A stretch of DNA of 36,978 nucleotides from an uncultured Oscillospiraceae bacterium (GTDB lineage: Bacteria > Bacillota > Clostridia > Oscillospirales > Ruminococcaceae), in NCBI GenBank assembly GCA_934481385.1, contig CAKSPD010000013.1:1-36978 (forward strand), read 5' to 3'. Under the pieces are notes generated by a model that saw only the letters and a program-made list of their open reading frames with translations, was not told the origin of the DNA and searched no databases. The translations under genes were made by a program, and so were the position numbers. Below, piece by piece: positions 24,692-33,171 of the stretch (positions are counted from its first letter, which is position 1; each line of letters starts with the position of its first letter).

Positions 24692-25674
24692 CTTTTATGC
24701 TCCTTTTTTACAATCATAAACAATACTGTAAGAACAGGCGGAATTATAAATATCAATGAATAGACTGTGCTGTATATATTTGTCTTTCCGAGAAGAAGTG
24801 AAAAAAGTATCATTGCAATAATTATAACAGTACTTTTGAATCTGCGGAATTTCGGAAAAATTATTTCTGTTATCTGAGATGCTGTTACTGTCTGAACTGA
24901 AATTCCCATTACTGCAAGTATTACAAGAACTATTATAAACAGTGAGTCTATTCTCTGGGTGCTGAACGGCTGACAGAGTTCTACGGCTCTTATTACAGGA
25001 AATTTTGTAATCTGCATTATTCCGCCTGCTACTAAAAGTGTAAGAATTATCACTGCTGTGTAAAAAACACTTCTGCATATGAAATAAAAAACAGTTGATT
25101 TTATTTTGCTCCCTTTTAGCCGGCTTATAAGAAAGGGGAGTGTACAGAAACTTCCTCCTACTGCAAGTCCTGAAAGTATCTGATTTGATATTCCTGACTG
25201 ACTGCTTATGAAAAGATTTGATTTATCTATATTTTTAAAACTTCCGAATAAAATCGTTATAAAACAGAATACTCCGAATCCCGCAGTTATTACAGATGCC
25301 CTTGAAACTGCCTTTATCCCCGGTGATGAGGCATAAAGGCATACAACGGCTATAAGTGTTGATATTATCAGATTTTCTGAAAGAAATTTTATTTTCGGAA
25401 CAGGTATATATATGGCTTCGGATATGTTCCATACCCTTATAAATAACAATGCCCCCCATATTACTGCACATAATAGATAGATACATAAAAGAAATTTATT
25501 GTCTGACGGAATATCTTTCTTTATCAGAAAAAGAGATATTATAAACTGTATCAGTATCGAAATCAGAAATCCCCATAAGGTCACAAGAGATATTTTATCT
25601 GAATAGCATATCAGTGCAAATGCGTCCGATGCAAGAAGAAGTGATGCAAACTGTCCGAATGATATTTTATTCAT
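24688..25674 (-). CDS. GerB-type spore germination permease
   Basis: The 328-residue integral membrane protein has about ten hydrophobic helices and the pattern of GerAB-like endospore germination permeases of the APC superfamily. It starts MNKISFGQFASLLLASDAF and includes a LSENLIISTLIAVVCLYASSPGIKAVSRAS segment. GerB subunits bind the germinant and release ions or dipicolinate together with GerA. It is shorter than the usual 360 residues, but all helices seem present. The start overlaps gerA by 8 bases, and its stop overlaps gerC. It is the middle gene of the receptor operon. The germinant cannot be predicted. Confidence 0.88.
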   Translation of the reverse strand: MNKISFGQFASLLLASDAFALICYSDKISLVTLWGFLISILIQFIISLFLIKKDIPSDNKFLLCIYLLCAVIWGALLFIRVWNISEAIYIPVPKIKFLSENLIISTLIAVVCLYASSPGIKAVSRASVITAGFGVFCFITILFGSFKNIDKSNLFISSQSGISNQILSGLAVGGSFCTLPFLISRLKGSKIKSTVFYFICRSVFYTAVIILTLLVAGGIMQITKFPVIRAVELCQPFSTQRIDSLFIIVLVILAVMGISVQTVTASQITEIIFPKFRRFKSTVIIIAMILFSLLLGKTNIYSTVYSLIFIIPPVLTVLFMIVKKEHKR

Positions 25675-27127
25675 GAAGTTCCTCCACTGTAAAACCTCCG
25701 TCCTGCATTTTTCGGAATCCCTGACGGAATGTTGTATCTCTCATGGATTTCAGATTGAATGGTGATATTGGTGCTGTAAAAGGAAATCCGTAATCCTCCG
25801 TTGCACATATATTGAACAGTACGGCACTTCCGAGCAGACTTATTCCGAAAAGTCCGAGAAGTCCTCCTGATATTAAAAAAAGAAGCCTTAATATTGTTAT
25901 ACTCTGGTTAAGCTCAGGAACTACAAATCCGCTTGTTACTGCAAGTGCTATTATAGTAAGCATCGGTGTGCTTACAAGTCCCGAATTTACGGCTGAATCT
26001 CCTATAATAAGCCCTCCGACTATACTTACTGCTCCGCCTACTGCTTTAGGAAGTCTTAGCCCTGCCTCACGGATTATTTCATACATAATCAGTACGCCCA
26101 ATCCCTCCGCAAGCAATGATATTGGTGCTTTCTTTTCAGCATCAACAAGTATCATAAGCAGTGTGCTGTTTAAAAGTTCAGGGTGGTGAAGTGCTGTTGA
26201 TACATAGAGTGCCGGAAGAAGTATTGATATAAAAAACGCAATATATTTTATCCAGCGTATGAAAAACGCATAATACGGCTTGAATGCATAGTCATCAAGA
26301 GTCTGAAAACTCTCCGTAAAAAATTTCGGAATTACTATTGCAAACGGTACGCCGTCTATCAGCAATGCAACTCTGCCCTCTATGAGCTTGGAACACAATA
26401 CATCAGGTCTTTCGGTAGTTCCTGTTGAGCTGAAAACCTCAAAGCTTTTGCTTTCTAAAAACGGTCTTATATATCCTGTTGAAAGAACGCTTTCAAGATT
26501 TATTTTTGCAAGTGAATTTTTTATCTGTTTAAGAAGTTTTTCAGGAACTCTGTCCTGCATATAGCAAAGGCATATATCTGTCTGGCTTTTGTCGCCGGTT
26601 ACCATAAGTTCCATTTTGAATACAGGATTTTTTAATCTTCTTCTTAAAAGCGACATATTTGTTCTTACGACTTCAGAAAATCCCTCGTGAGCCCCCATTA
26701 CATTGGCTTCACCTGACGGTTCGCTTATTCCTCTTACAGCATATCCCTGCACTCCGAATGCAAGTGCGGAATCCATTCCGTCTGCAATTAAAACGGCAAA
26801 TCCTGAATTTACTGTTCTGAAAAGTTCTCCGTAATTCTTTACGGTTATACGGTCTACGGAAAGGAGCAGATTATTCTGTATATGATTGAATAATGCCTGT
26901 CCGCTTGGTTCTTTAAGAAATATTTTTGTTATCGGGTGAAGAACAAGTTCTGTTATTGTCGATGTTGATAACATTCCCTCACAGCAGAGCAGTACACAGT
27001 TTACGCCTCCTGTTACAAATTCATTTATAAGCAGGTCTGATGAATTTCCGGATATTTCCTTTATTCTTTCAAGATTTTCATTGATTGTCGGTATAATTGA
27101 TTCATAATAAAAATTTTCGGTCTGCAT
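25667..27127 (-). CDS. GerA-type spore germination protein
   Basis: The 486-residue product has the GerA layout. The N-terminal soluble domain (about 1-270) contains GDKSQTDICLCYMQDRV, SKLIEGRVALLIDGVPFAIVIP and the DDYAFKPYYAFFIRWIKY entry to the membrane part. Five to six transmembrane helices follow (about 280-440), with GLGVLIMYEIIREAGLRLPKAVGGAVSIVGGLIIGD, the strongest family signature. The tail is RDTTFRQGF. GerA subunits form the channel of germinant receptors in the spore inner membrane. I chose the ATG at 27127 because GAGGTG lies 9 bases before it. An in-frame GTG upstream is part of that same site. It is the first gene of the operon. Confidence 0.93.
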   Translation of the reverse strand: MQTENFYYESIIPTINENLERIKEISGNSSDLLINEFVTGGVNCVLLCCEGMLSTSTITELVLHPITKIFLKEPSGQALFNHIQNNLLLSVDRITVKNYGELFRTVNSGFAVLIADGMDSALAFGVQGYAVRGISEPSGEANVMGAHEGFSEVVRTNMSLLRRRLKNPVFKMELMVTGDKSQTDICLCYMQDRVPEKLLKQIKNSLAKINLESVLSTGYIRPFLESKSFEVFSSTGTTERPDVLCSKLIEGRVALLIDGVPFAIVIPKFFTESFQTLDDYAFKPYYAFFIRWIKYIAFFISILLPALYVSTALHHPELLNSTLLMILVDAEKKAPISLLAEGLGVLIMYEIIREAGLRLPKAVGGAVSIVGGLIIGDSAVNSGLVSTPMLTIIALAVTSGFVVPELNQSITILRLLFLISGGLLGLFGISLLGSAVLFNICATEDYGFPFTAPISPFNLKSMRDTTFRQGFRKMQDGGFTVEELHE

Positions 27128-27251
27128 TTCTTTTAACACCTCTCTGAGATATTATGCCATATTAATGTAATAATAATACATGCGATATTTCAGAATGTAA
27201 TTATAGTATTATTTTTGATTACAATAATAGTAGAAAATTGAATTTTAAGGT

Positions 27252-27260
27252 GCTATAATA
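27252..27260 (+). promoter_or_regulatory. Extended -10 element upstream of the MATE gene
   Basis: TGCTATAAT at 27252-27260 is an extended -10 box, the same form as before corA and the CPBP gene. No convincing -35 box lies 17 bases upstream, so the promoter call is tentative. Confidence 0.4.
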
Positions 27261-27304
27261 TCACTTGCAAATAATGATTAATGCTTTTTTAAGGGGGTTT
27301 TTAT

Positions 27305-28681
27305 ATGACAAAGGATATGACAAGCGGAAATTCACTGAAGCTTATTATTTCTTTCTGTATTCCTATGATTCTCGGAAATCTTCTTCAGCAGTTATACAGT
27401 ATGGTTGATGCTATTATAGTAGGAAAATGTATTGACCTTAATGCTCTTGCTGCGGTAGGTGCAACGGGTTCGATATGCTTTCTTGTTATCGGTTTTGCTA
27501 CCGGTATATGCAGTGGTTTCTGTATACTCGTTTCTCAGGAATACGGTGCTAACAATTACAGCAAGATGAGAAAATTTGTTGCAAATTCATTCTGGCTCAG
27601 CTTTATTATTGCCGTAATTCTCACTGTTCTTACACTGATTTTCACACGTCCGCTTCTGGAGCTTATGAAAACTCCTGATGATATTATACAGCAGGCTTAT
27701 GAATATCTGTTTATGATTTTTGCCGGACTTGCAGTAACAATTTTCTATAATCTTCTTGCATCAATTCTTCGTGCCTTGGGCGACAGCCGTTCACCTCTGA
27801 TATTCCTCGGAATTGCTTCTGTTATCAATATTATTCTTGACTATGTTTTTATAAAGTTCTTCAATATGGGTGTTGCAGGTGCAGGTCTTGCAACTGTTAT
27901 TGCTCAGGGAATTTCAACCGTTCTTTGCTTTATATACATGCGTAAGAAATTTGATATACTTTCCTTTGAAAAAGATGAGCTTGCTTTCAGTATCAAAGAT
28001 TCCGGAAAACTTATGTCAATAGGTGTTCCTATGGCTCTCCAGTATTCTATTACTGCTATCGGTTCTATAACATTGCAGACTGCTATAAATAATCTTGGTA
28101 CTGTATATGTTGCAGCCGTTACAGCAGCACAGAAAATTCAGATGATTGCACAAGGCCCTATGGAGTGTCTTGGAACTGCTATGGCTACATACTGCGGTCA
28201 GAACAGGGGTGCAAGAAAATATGAACGTATCACAAAAGGTCTGAAACAGAGTATTGCTGTTTCAATTATGTACTGTATTGTTGCCTGTGCTGTTCTTATC
28301 GCTTTCGGAAGATATATTTCACTTCTCTTTATTGATAAAAATGATGTTGATGTAATAAATTATGCTATGTATTATATCAAGATAAATTCTGTTACATTCC
28401 CTCTCCTTGGCATACTTTTCATAATAAGAAATTCACTTCAGGGACTCGGATACAGTCTGCTTCCTATGATGGCAGGTTTTACAGAACTCATTGCAAGAGT
28501 AGGCGTTGTTGTTCTTGCTGTCGGAGCATACGGATTTACAGCTGTATGCTTTGCAAGTCCGATAGCATGGCTTATGGCTGATGTACTTCTTTTCATAATT
28601 ATGCTCTGCAAGTTCCCTGAACTTAAAAGAGAACTTGAGGGAAAGCCTAATTCATCATATATTCCTGTTGCAGATAACTGA
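27305..28681 (+). CDS. MATE-family multidrug/cation exporter
   Basis: The 458-residue protein has twelve hydrophobic helices and the MATE signatures FCIPMILGNLLQQLYSMVDAIIVGK in helix 1 and FYNLLASILRALGDSRSPLIFLG between helices 5 and 6. A second half repeats the pattern (GPMECLGTAMATYCGQNRGARKYERI). MATE transporters use Na+ or H+ gradients to expel cationic drugs or metabolites. This one is closest to the NorM/DinF-like group common in Firmicutes. ATG 27305 follows AAGGGGG. The gene is monocistronic with a terminator downstream. The exported compound is unknown. Confidence 0.93.
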   Translation: MTKDMTSGNSLKLIISFCIPMILGNLLQQLYSMVDAIIVGKCIDLNALAAVGATGSICFLVIGFATGICSGFCILVSQEYGANNYSKMRKFVANSFWLSFIIAVILTVLTLIFTRPLLELMKTPDDIIQQAYEYLFMIFAGLAVTIFYNLLASILRALGDSRSPLIFLGIASVINIILDYVFIKFFNMGVAGAGLATVIAQGISTVLCFIYMRKKFDILSFEKDELAFSIKDSGKLMSIGVPMALQYSITAIGSITLQTAINNLGTVYVAAVTAAQKIQMIAQGPMECLGTAMATYCGQNRGARKYERITKGLKQSIAVSIMYCIVACAVLIAFGRYISLLFIDKNDVDVINYAMYYIKINSVTFPLLGILFIIRNSLQGLGYSLLPMMAGFTELIARVGVVVLAVGAYGFTAVCFASPIAWLMADVLLFIIMLCKFPELKRELEGKPNSSYIPVADN

Positions 28682-28697
28682 AAAATACCGGCAAATC

Positions 28698-28727
28698 GGG
28701 CGGAGCATTAAGCTTCGCCCTTTTTTT
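28698..28727 (+). terminator. Intrinsic terminator after the MATE gene
   Basis: GGGCGGAGC pairs with GCTTCGCCC, with one G/T wobble, around the loop ATTAA. Seven T residues follow. Confidence 0.9.
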
Positions 28728-28823
28728 ACATAAAATTTTCATTTGTTTACAAAAAACAGTCTTGATTATTTTTCTTTAATATGTTATTATGTTATTATAT
28801 ATTTTTTTTAGGAAAGGATTACT

Positions 28824-30065
28824 ATGGATATTGGTAAACTAATCGCAATTATTTTTCTGCTCGCAGGTTCAGCTTTGTTTTCAAGTATGGAAACTGCTTT
28901 TTCAGGAGTCAACAAAATCAGACTTAAAAACTATGCCTCACAGGGAAACAAAAAGGCTGAAAGAGCTTTGAAAATTGCAAATTCATTTGATGATGCCCTT
29001 ACTGCTGTTCTTATCGGCAACAATATTGTAAATATTGCTATGGCATCTCTTTCAACCGTTTTATTTACACAGCTTTTAGGTGACAAGGGTGTCGGAATTT
29101 CAACGGCTGTAAGTACCGTTGTTGTTCTTATTTTCGGTGAAATTCTCCCTAAGTCATATGCAAAGGAAAATGCTGAAAAACTTGCACTTACGTTTTCGGG
29201 AGTGCTTTCTGCACTTATAATCATTCTTAAACCGGTTGTAATAATTTTCAATAAGCTCTCCGGTTTGCTTAAAAGCAATAAAACTGAACCAAGCGTTACT
29301 GAAGATGAACTTAAATGCATTATCGAGGAAATCGAGGAACAGGGTGTTCTTGAAGAACAGGAAAGTGACCTTGTCAAAAGTGCTTTGGATTTCGATGAAA
29401 TTACTGTCAATGAAATACTTATTCCGAGAGTTCAGGTTGTCGGTGTCGAAAAAAATGAATCTGTTGAGGAGATAAAAAATAAATTTCTTAACGAAATGTA
29501 TTCAAGATTTCCGGTTTATGACAAAACACTTGACAACATAATCGGTATAATTACAAATAAGAGCTTCTTTAAAATGCTTAATGACGGAAAATCCAATATT
29601 TCGGAAATAATGCAGAGTGTTGCTCATATATCAGACCTTAAACTTATAAGCGAGGCTCTCAGGGAAATGCAACACAATAAAACTCATCTTGCTGTTGTAA
29701 TGGACCAGTACGGCGGTACTAAGGGTATAATTACTATGGAGGATATTATTGAGGAACTTGTAGGCGAAATCTATGATGAAAATGATGAAGTTTCTCATGA
29801 TATAGTCAAAATAAGTGATAACGTTTATGAAGTGTCCGGATTTTTAAGCATAAGCGATATGCTTGAAGGTATGGGGCTTGATGATGATATGATTGAAAGT
29901 ACATATACTTCTGTCGGTGGTTGGATTACTGAAATACTTCAGCATATCCCTGAAAAAGGTGAAACTGCTCAGAGCGGTATTTTTAATGTTACTGTTCTTG
30001 ATGTCAAAGAACAGACCGTCAAGAAAGTAAGAATAAAAATATGCAGTGATAAAACCGATAATTAA
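28824..30065 (+). CDS. CNNM/HlyC-family membrane protein with CBS domains
   Basis: The 413-residue protein has the standard layout of the hemolysin C/CNNM group. A DUF21 domain with four helices covers about 1-135 (SSMETAFSGVNKIRLKNYA, GNNIVNIAMASLSTVLF, FGEILPKSYAKENAEKLAL). A pair of CBS domains follows (about 205-330, with ILIPRVQVVGV and MDQYGGTKGIITMEDIIEELVGEIYDE), and then the CorC_HlyC domain (about 340-405). Members export or sense Mg2+ and other divalent cations. The name hemolysin is historical. It complements the CorA importer found 20 kb upstream. ATG 28824 follows AGGAAAGGA. It lies last before the scaffoldin genes, with a possible weak A/T hairpin at 30089-30108 as terminator. 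Confidence 0.93.
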   Translation: MDIGKLIAIIFLLAGSALFSSMETAFSGVNKIRLKNYASQGNKKAERALKIANSFDDALTAVLIGNNIVNIAMASLSTVLFTQLLGDKGVGISTAVSTVVVLIFGEILPKSYAKENAEKLALTFSGVLSALIIILKPVVIIFNKLSGLLKSNKTEPSVTEDELKCIIEEIEEQGVLEEQESDLVKSALDFDEITVNEILIPRVQVVGVEKNESVEEIKNKFLNEMYSRFPVYDKTLDNIIGIITNKSFFKMLNDGKSNISEIMQSVAHISDLKLISEALREMQHNKTHLAVVMDQYGGTKGIITMEDIIEELVGEIYDENDEVSHDIVKISDNVYEVSGFLSISDMLEGMGLDDDMIESTYTSVGGWITEILQHIPEKGETAQSGIFNVTVLDVKEQTVKKVRIKICSDKTDN

Positions 30066-30469
30066 ATATTTATTTGTTTAATATAACCAAAAAAACAGCT
30101 TTTTTTTTGTGAGAAATATTTTTCAAATGTAATTGAAAAATAAATTTGTTTATGATATAATAAATATATAATTTGTGAAGCAGTTAATTATGAATTTTGG
30201 CATCATTTCAGCAATAAAGTTAATTTCCGCAACTTATTAACAAAACGTAAATACCTGATGACATATTTTTCGGTGTTTTTTTATCTTTATTGGTGAAGTT
30301 GCTTAAAAAAATAAATTCTGTTTATCTAAATTAACAAAAAATTCAAAAAGCTATTTACTTTTGCTTTTTCTTATTATATAATATGTTTGCAGTTTAAAAC
30401 TACTGTTTTTCCGATTGAGTATTAAGTTTATAGCAATTTTAATTCTTTCGTTTAAAGGAGATGATATCC
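30066..30469. other. AT-rich intergenic region upstream of the scaffoldin locus
   Basis: No ORF is supported. It contains an A7-CAGC-T9 hairpin (30089-30108), a weak terminator for the upstream gene. There is a possible promoter TTGAAA (30133-30138), 17-base spacer, TATAAT (30156-30161), and the scaC-proximal promoter at 30354-30382. Two spaced start points would give leaders of about 300 and 80 nt. I see no riboswitch. Confidence 0.5.
30354..30382 (+). promoter_or_regulatory. Promoter of the sca cluster
   Basis: TTTACT (30354-30359), a 17-base spacer and TATAAT (30377-30382), about 85 bases upstream of the scaC ATG. No other good promoter is seen before scaA or scaB, so this may drive the whole cluster. 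Confidence 0.6.
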
Positions 30470-31312
30470 ATGAAACTGAAAAAATTTGCTCCTGCTCTGG
30501 TTTCTGTACTGGTTCTTTCCTGCTCTGCTTTTTCTGTTATGTCCGCAAGCGGTGCTGAAAATACAGTCAAAATTTCAGCAAGCCATGAAACCGCTAAAGC
30601 CGGTGAACAGTTTACTGTAGATGTTTCGCTTTCCGATATACCGGAAACCGGTATTCAGGGAGCGGATTTTGCTGTAACCTATGACAGTTCCGTTGTTTCA
30701 ATCGATAAGGTTGAAATCGGCTCTCTGGCTCAGACCGGTGCTGATGATGTTGACAATATACCTGAACTTCCTGCTTTTATGAGTGGTATCTCAAAGGAAA
30801 AAAGTGCTGTTATGGTCACTTTTGCTGTTGCTGATTCCAATTCAAAATACTATATGCAGGGCGAAGGTGTTATGTTTACCATAACAGGTACTGTCAATGC
30901 AGATGCTCTTTCCGGTGCTGTTGCTGATTTTAAAATAGTTCCGAATCCGAGAAAAGTCAATGGCAGTGGTAATTCAGCAGAAAATAATAAAATCTGGCTC
31001 GGATATGATGCCGATACAAATCCTGATGATGATGTAGTAAACTATGTTTATTATGATACATCTGTTTCAAACGGTTCTGTTACCGTTTCGGGAGGTTCTT
31101 CCGCAGGACTGAAAGGTGATGCTAACCTTGACGGTTCTGTTGATATCGCTGATGTTGTTGCAATCGCTTCTTATGTCAGCAACAGTGAAAAAAATCCTCT
31201 TGAATCTCAGGGTATGATTAACGGAGATGTTCAGGGCGACGGCAACGGAATAAATGCTAATGATGCTCTTGCTGTTCAGCAGTTCCTCGCCAATATTATC
31301 ACTGAACTTTAA
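30470..31312 (+). CDS. scaC: Scaffoldin ScaC: single cohesin plus dockerin adaptor
   Basis: The 280-residue secreted protein has a signal peptide (1-28, MKLKKFAPALVSVLVLSCSA to about ASG). One cohesin module spans about 30-210, with TAKAGEQFTVDVSLSDIPETG and YYMQGEGVMFTITGTV. A dockerin occupies 215-280 with two calcium-loop repeats, GDANLDGSVDIADVV and GDVQGDGNGINANDALAVQQFL. In R. flavefaciens, ScaC is an adaptor: its dockerin plugs into a ScaA cohesin while its own cohesin accepts a different set of enzymes. Size, domain order and position as first gene before scaA and scaB all agree. ATG 30470 is used because AAAGGAG lies 9 bases upstream. An in-frame ATG at 30461 abuts that site. Confidence 0.88.
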   Translation: MKLKKFAPALVSVLVLSCSAFSVMSASGAENTVKISASHETAKAGEQFTVDVSLSDIPETGIQGADFAVTYDSSVVSIDKVEIGSLAQTGADDVDNIPELPAFMSGISKEKSAVMVTFAVADSNSKYYMQGEGVMFTITGTVNADALSGAVADFKIVPNPRKVNGSGNSAENNKIWLGYDADTNPDDDVVNYVYYDTSVSNGSVTVSGGSSAGLKGDANLDGSVDIADVVAIASYVSNSEKNPLESQGMINGDVQGDGNGINANDALAVQQFLANIITEL

Positions 31313-31328
31313 TTGTTTATGGTTTGTC

Positions 31329-31354
31329 CCTTTTAAGCGGTGACGCTTTTAAGG
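31329..31354 (+). promoter_or_regulatory. Hairpin in the scaC-scaA gap
   Basis: CCTTTTAAGCG and CGCTTTTAAGG pair over 11 positions, with a T/T internal loop of two, around GTGA. No T-tract follows, so it is not a terminator. It may mark an RNA processing or stability point between scaC and scaA. A second small stem GGCT/AGCC lies at 31384-31394 just before the scaA RBS. Confidence 0.45.
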
Positions 31355-31417
31355 ATAAATAAATTTTAATAATGTTATTAATGGGCTAAAAGCCTAAAGA
31401 AAGGAATTTAAACTGAT

Positions 31418-33100
31418 ATGAAAAAATTTGTTTCAACACTTACATCACTTTGCATGAGTGTTTCACTCACAGCAGGCACACTTGCTGCTTTCAGTGCATC
31501 AGCTGCCGACATTTCAAATGTTCCGGTTCAGAAAACTCTTAAACTTCTTGCTGACGGCAAGGCTAATTACACTATTTCAGCTGAAGATATTGCTAAGGGC
31601 GATGTTCAGATTGAAGTTGGCGTATATCTCGATGAAACAGAAGCTAACACAGGTACAATTACTGCTAAGATGGGTCTTTCTGAAGGTCCTGATATGAATG
31701 CAGTGTCAATTACTGATATGGGCGATATTTACAAGAATACCGTAGATGCATTTGATTATACATTCTCCGGCGGTGCTAATGATGGAATTTCAATTACATC
31801 AACTAAAAGACTTGCTTTCTATGGTACATATAAAAAGGCTACAAAGAAAGTTGCTAACGTTGGTTCAATTCTTGCTTCAAACGTTTTCGATGACGGTTCA
31901 GCAAACTTCATTTATTCAGCAGGTGCTGATACTCCAAAGTGGCTTGGTGCTAAATCTGATGAATTCCCGGTTAACGTATTTACAGTAACTGTTAAGAAGG
32001 GTGCTGCTGCCGGTGATTACAAGGTTGATTTCGTAAATAAGGCTGAAGATGCTGGTAACGGTGCTCAGCGTAATGCAACACAGCTCGGTTTCTGGGACGT
32101 TTCAATTAAGAATCCTCTTGATAACCTCCTCGTTGGCGGTCTTGGTCTTGAAGGTCTTACAATCACTGTTGAAGGTGATAAAGAAACAACAACTACAACT
32201 ACAACAACTGACAAGCCTGCAACATCAACAACAGTTACAACAGTATCTGACAAGCCTGCAACATCAACAACAGTTACAACAGATGATGGCAAGGTTGACC
32301 CGCTCCCAGATGGACTCGTATGGAAGGTTGACGATGTAAAGCTTACACGTGAAGAACTCGTTGAAAATGATGGCTTAGTAGTTGTTCCTGTTCGTGTTGC
32401 TCAGGTTTCTGACCAGATGATTGCCGGTGCTGCATTCACATTTAAGCTCGCTGATGAACTTACATGGGAAGGCGATGAAATAGATCCAACAAACGAAGCT
32501 TATGACAACTGCGTAAATACTCTTAACAAGACAGAGCCTAAGGTAAACTTCTCTTGCCCACAGCCAAACCCAGACGGTGGCCGTGATATCGGTTTTGTCT
32601 GCAAGGACGAAGGTGCTGTAATCATCAACCTCGTAGTTTCACTCCCAACAGATGTTGCTGACGGTAAGTATGACATTGATATGATATTTGATGGTGTTGA
32701 CAGAGCCGTTGCTGATAACAGCAATACAACAGCTAAAGTATCACTCGTTGGCGGTTCAGTTACAATCGGTGACGTTAATCCAGTAGAACCTTCTTCATCT
32801 ACAACTACTACAACAGCTCCTCCTGCTACAACAAGTACAACAGCTACAACAACAAAGGCTCCTACTACTTCAGAAATAACAGGCAATGTTCTTTACGGTG
32901 ACTCAAACGTTGACGGCAAGGTAAACATCGCTGACGTTGTATGCCTCAACCAGTACCTCGTTGATAATGCTAAGTATGACCTCTCTGCACAGGGTAAGAT
33001 TAATGCCGAAGTTAACCTTGACGGCAAGCTTACAGCAGCTGACTCAACAAGCATTATCAAGTCACTTGTTAAACTTGTAACACTTCCTGACAAGGCTTAA
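31418..33100 (+). CDS. scaA: Scaffoldin ScaA: N-terminal module, cohesin and dockerin
   Basis: The 560-residue secreted protein starts with a signal peptide (1-30, ending ASAAD). Residues about 32-250 form a beta-rich module with cohesin-like strands (VQIEVGVYLDETEANTGTITAKM, FTVTVKKGAAAGDYKVDFV, closing GLEGLTITVEGD), unlike the other cohesins here. A Thr-rich linker with a 39-base tandem repeat leads to a canonical cohesin (299-453). A second Thr/Pro linker and a dockerin follow (489-556, GDSNVDGKVNIADVV and EVNLDGKLTAADSTSII). In R. flavefaciens, ScaA cohesins bind enzyme or ScaC dockerins and its dockerin binds ScaB. Start is ATG 31418 with AAAGGAA upstream, though the spacing is long (about 13). 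Codon use is strongly biased, as for abundant proteins. Confidence 0.87.
   Translation: MKKFVSTLTSLCMSVSLTAGTLAAFSASAADISNVPVQKTLKLLADGKANYTISAEDIAKGDVQIEVGVYLDETEANTGTITAKMGLSEGPDMNAVSITDMGDIYKNTVDAFDYTFSGGANDGISITSTKRLAFYGTYKKATKKVANVGSILASNVFDDGSANFIYSAGADTPKWLGAKSDEFPVNVFTVTVKKGAAAGDYKVDFVNKAEDAGNGAQRNATQLGFWDVSIKNPLDNLLVGGLGLEGLTITVEGDKETTTTTTTTDKPATSTTVTTVSDKPATSTTVTTDDGKVDPLPDGLVWKVDDVKLTREELVENDGLVVVPVRVAQVSDQMIAGAAFTFKLADELTWEGDEIDPTNEAYDNCVNTLNKTEPKVNFSCPQPNPDGGRDIGFVCKDEGAVIINLVVSLPTDVADGKYDIDMIFDGVDRAVADNSNTTAKVSLVGGSVTIGDVNPVEPSSSTTTTTAPPATTSTTATTTKAPTTSEITGNVLYGDSNVDGKVNIADVVCLNQYLVDNAKYDLSAQGKINAEVNLDGKLTAADSTSIIKSLVKLVTLPDKA
32210..32287 (+). repeat. 39-base tandem repeat in the scaA linker
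   Basis: Two consecutive copies (starting at 32210 and 32249) encode DKPATSTTVTT-type linker units. They are almost identical at DNA level, which indicates recent slippage or duplication of the flexible linker. Confidence 0.8.
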
Positions 33101-33171
33101 TTAAAAATTAATTTTATTTTCCGAAATAAAGGATAATGCAGTTTGAGTATTGACTCGGAAAGGAAATGCTA
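33101..33171 (+). other. scaA-scaB intergenic gap
   Basis: Two small hairpins, TTTATTT/AAATAAA (33113-33130) and GAGT/ACTC (33145-33156), and the scaB ribosome binding site (AAAGGAA). No promoter or terminator is seen, so scaA and scaB are probably co-transcribed. Confidence 0.5.

Noticed and set aside
27238..27260. TTGAAT as the -35 box for the MATE gene
   Set aside because: Spacing to the TATAAT is only 11 bases, too short for sigma-A.
27128..27304. Sigma-G type promoter for gerA
   Set aside because: CAT-rich -10-like strings occur upstream of gerA, but no -35 element with suitable spacing, so I do not call it.
28931..29410. 159-codon - strand ORF inside the CNNM gene
   Set aside because: Lies fully within a well-supported gene and its product looks like a low-complexity Ser/Thr shadow.
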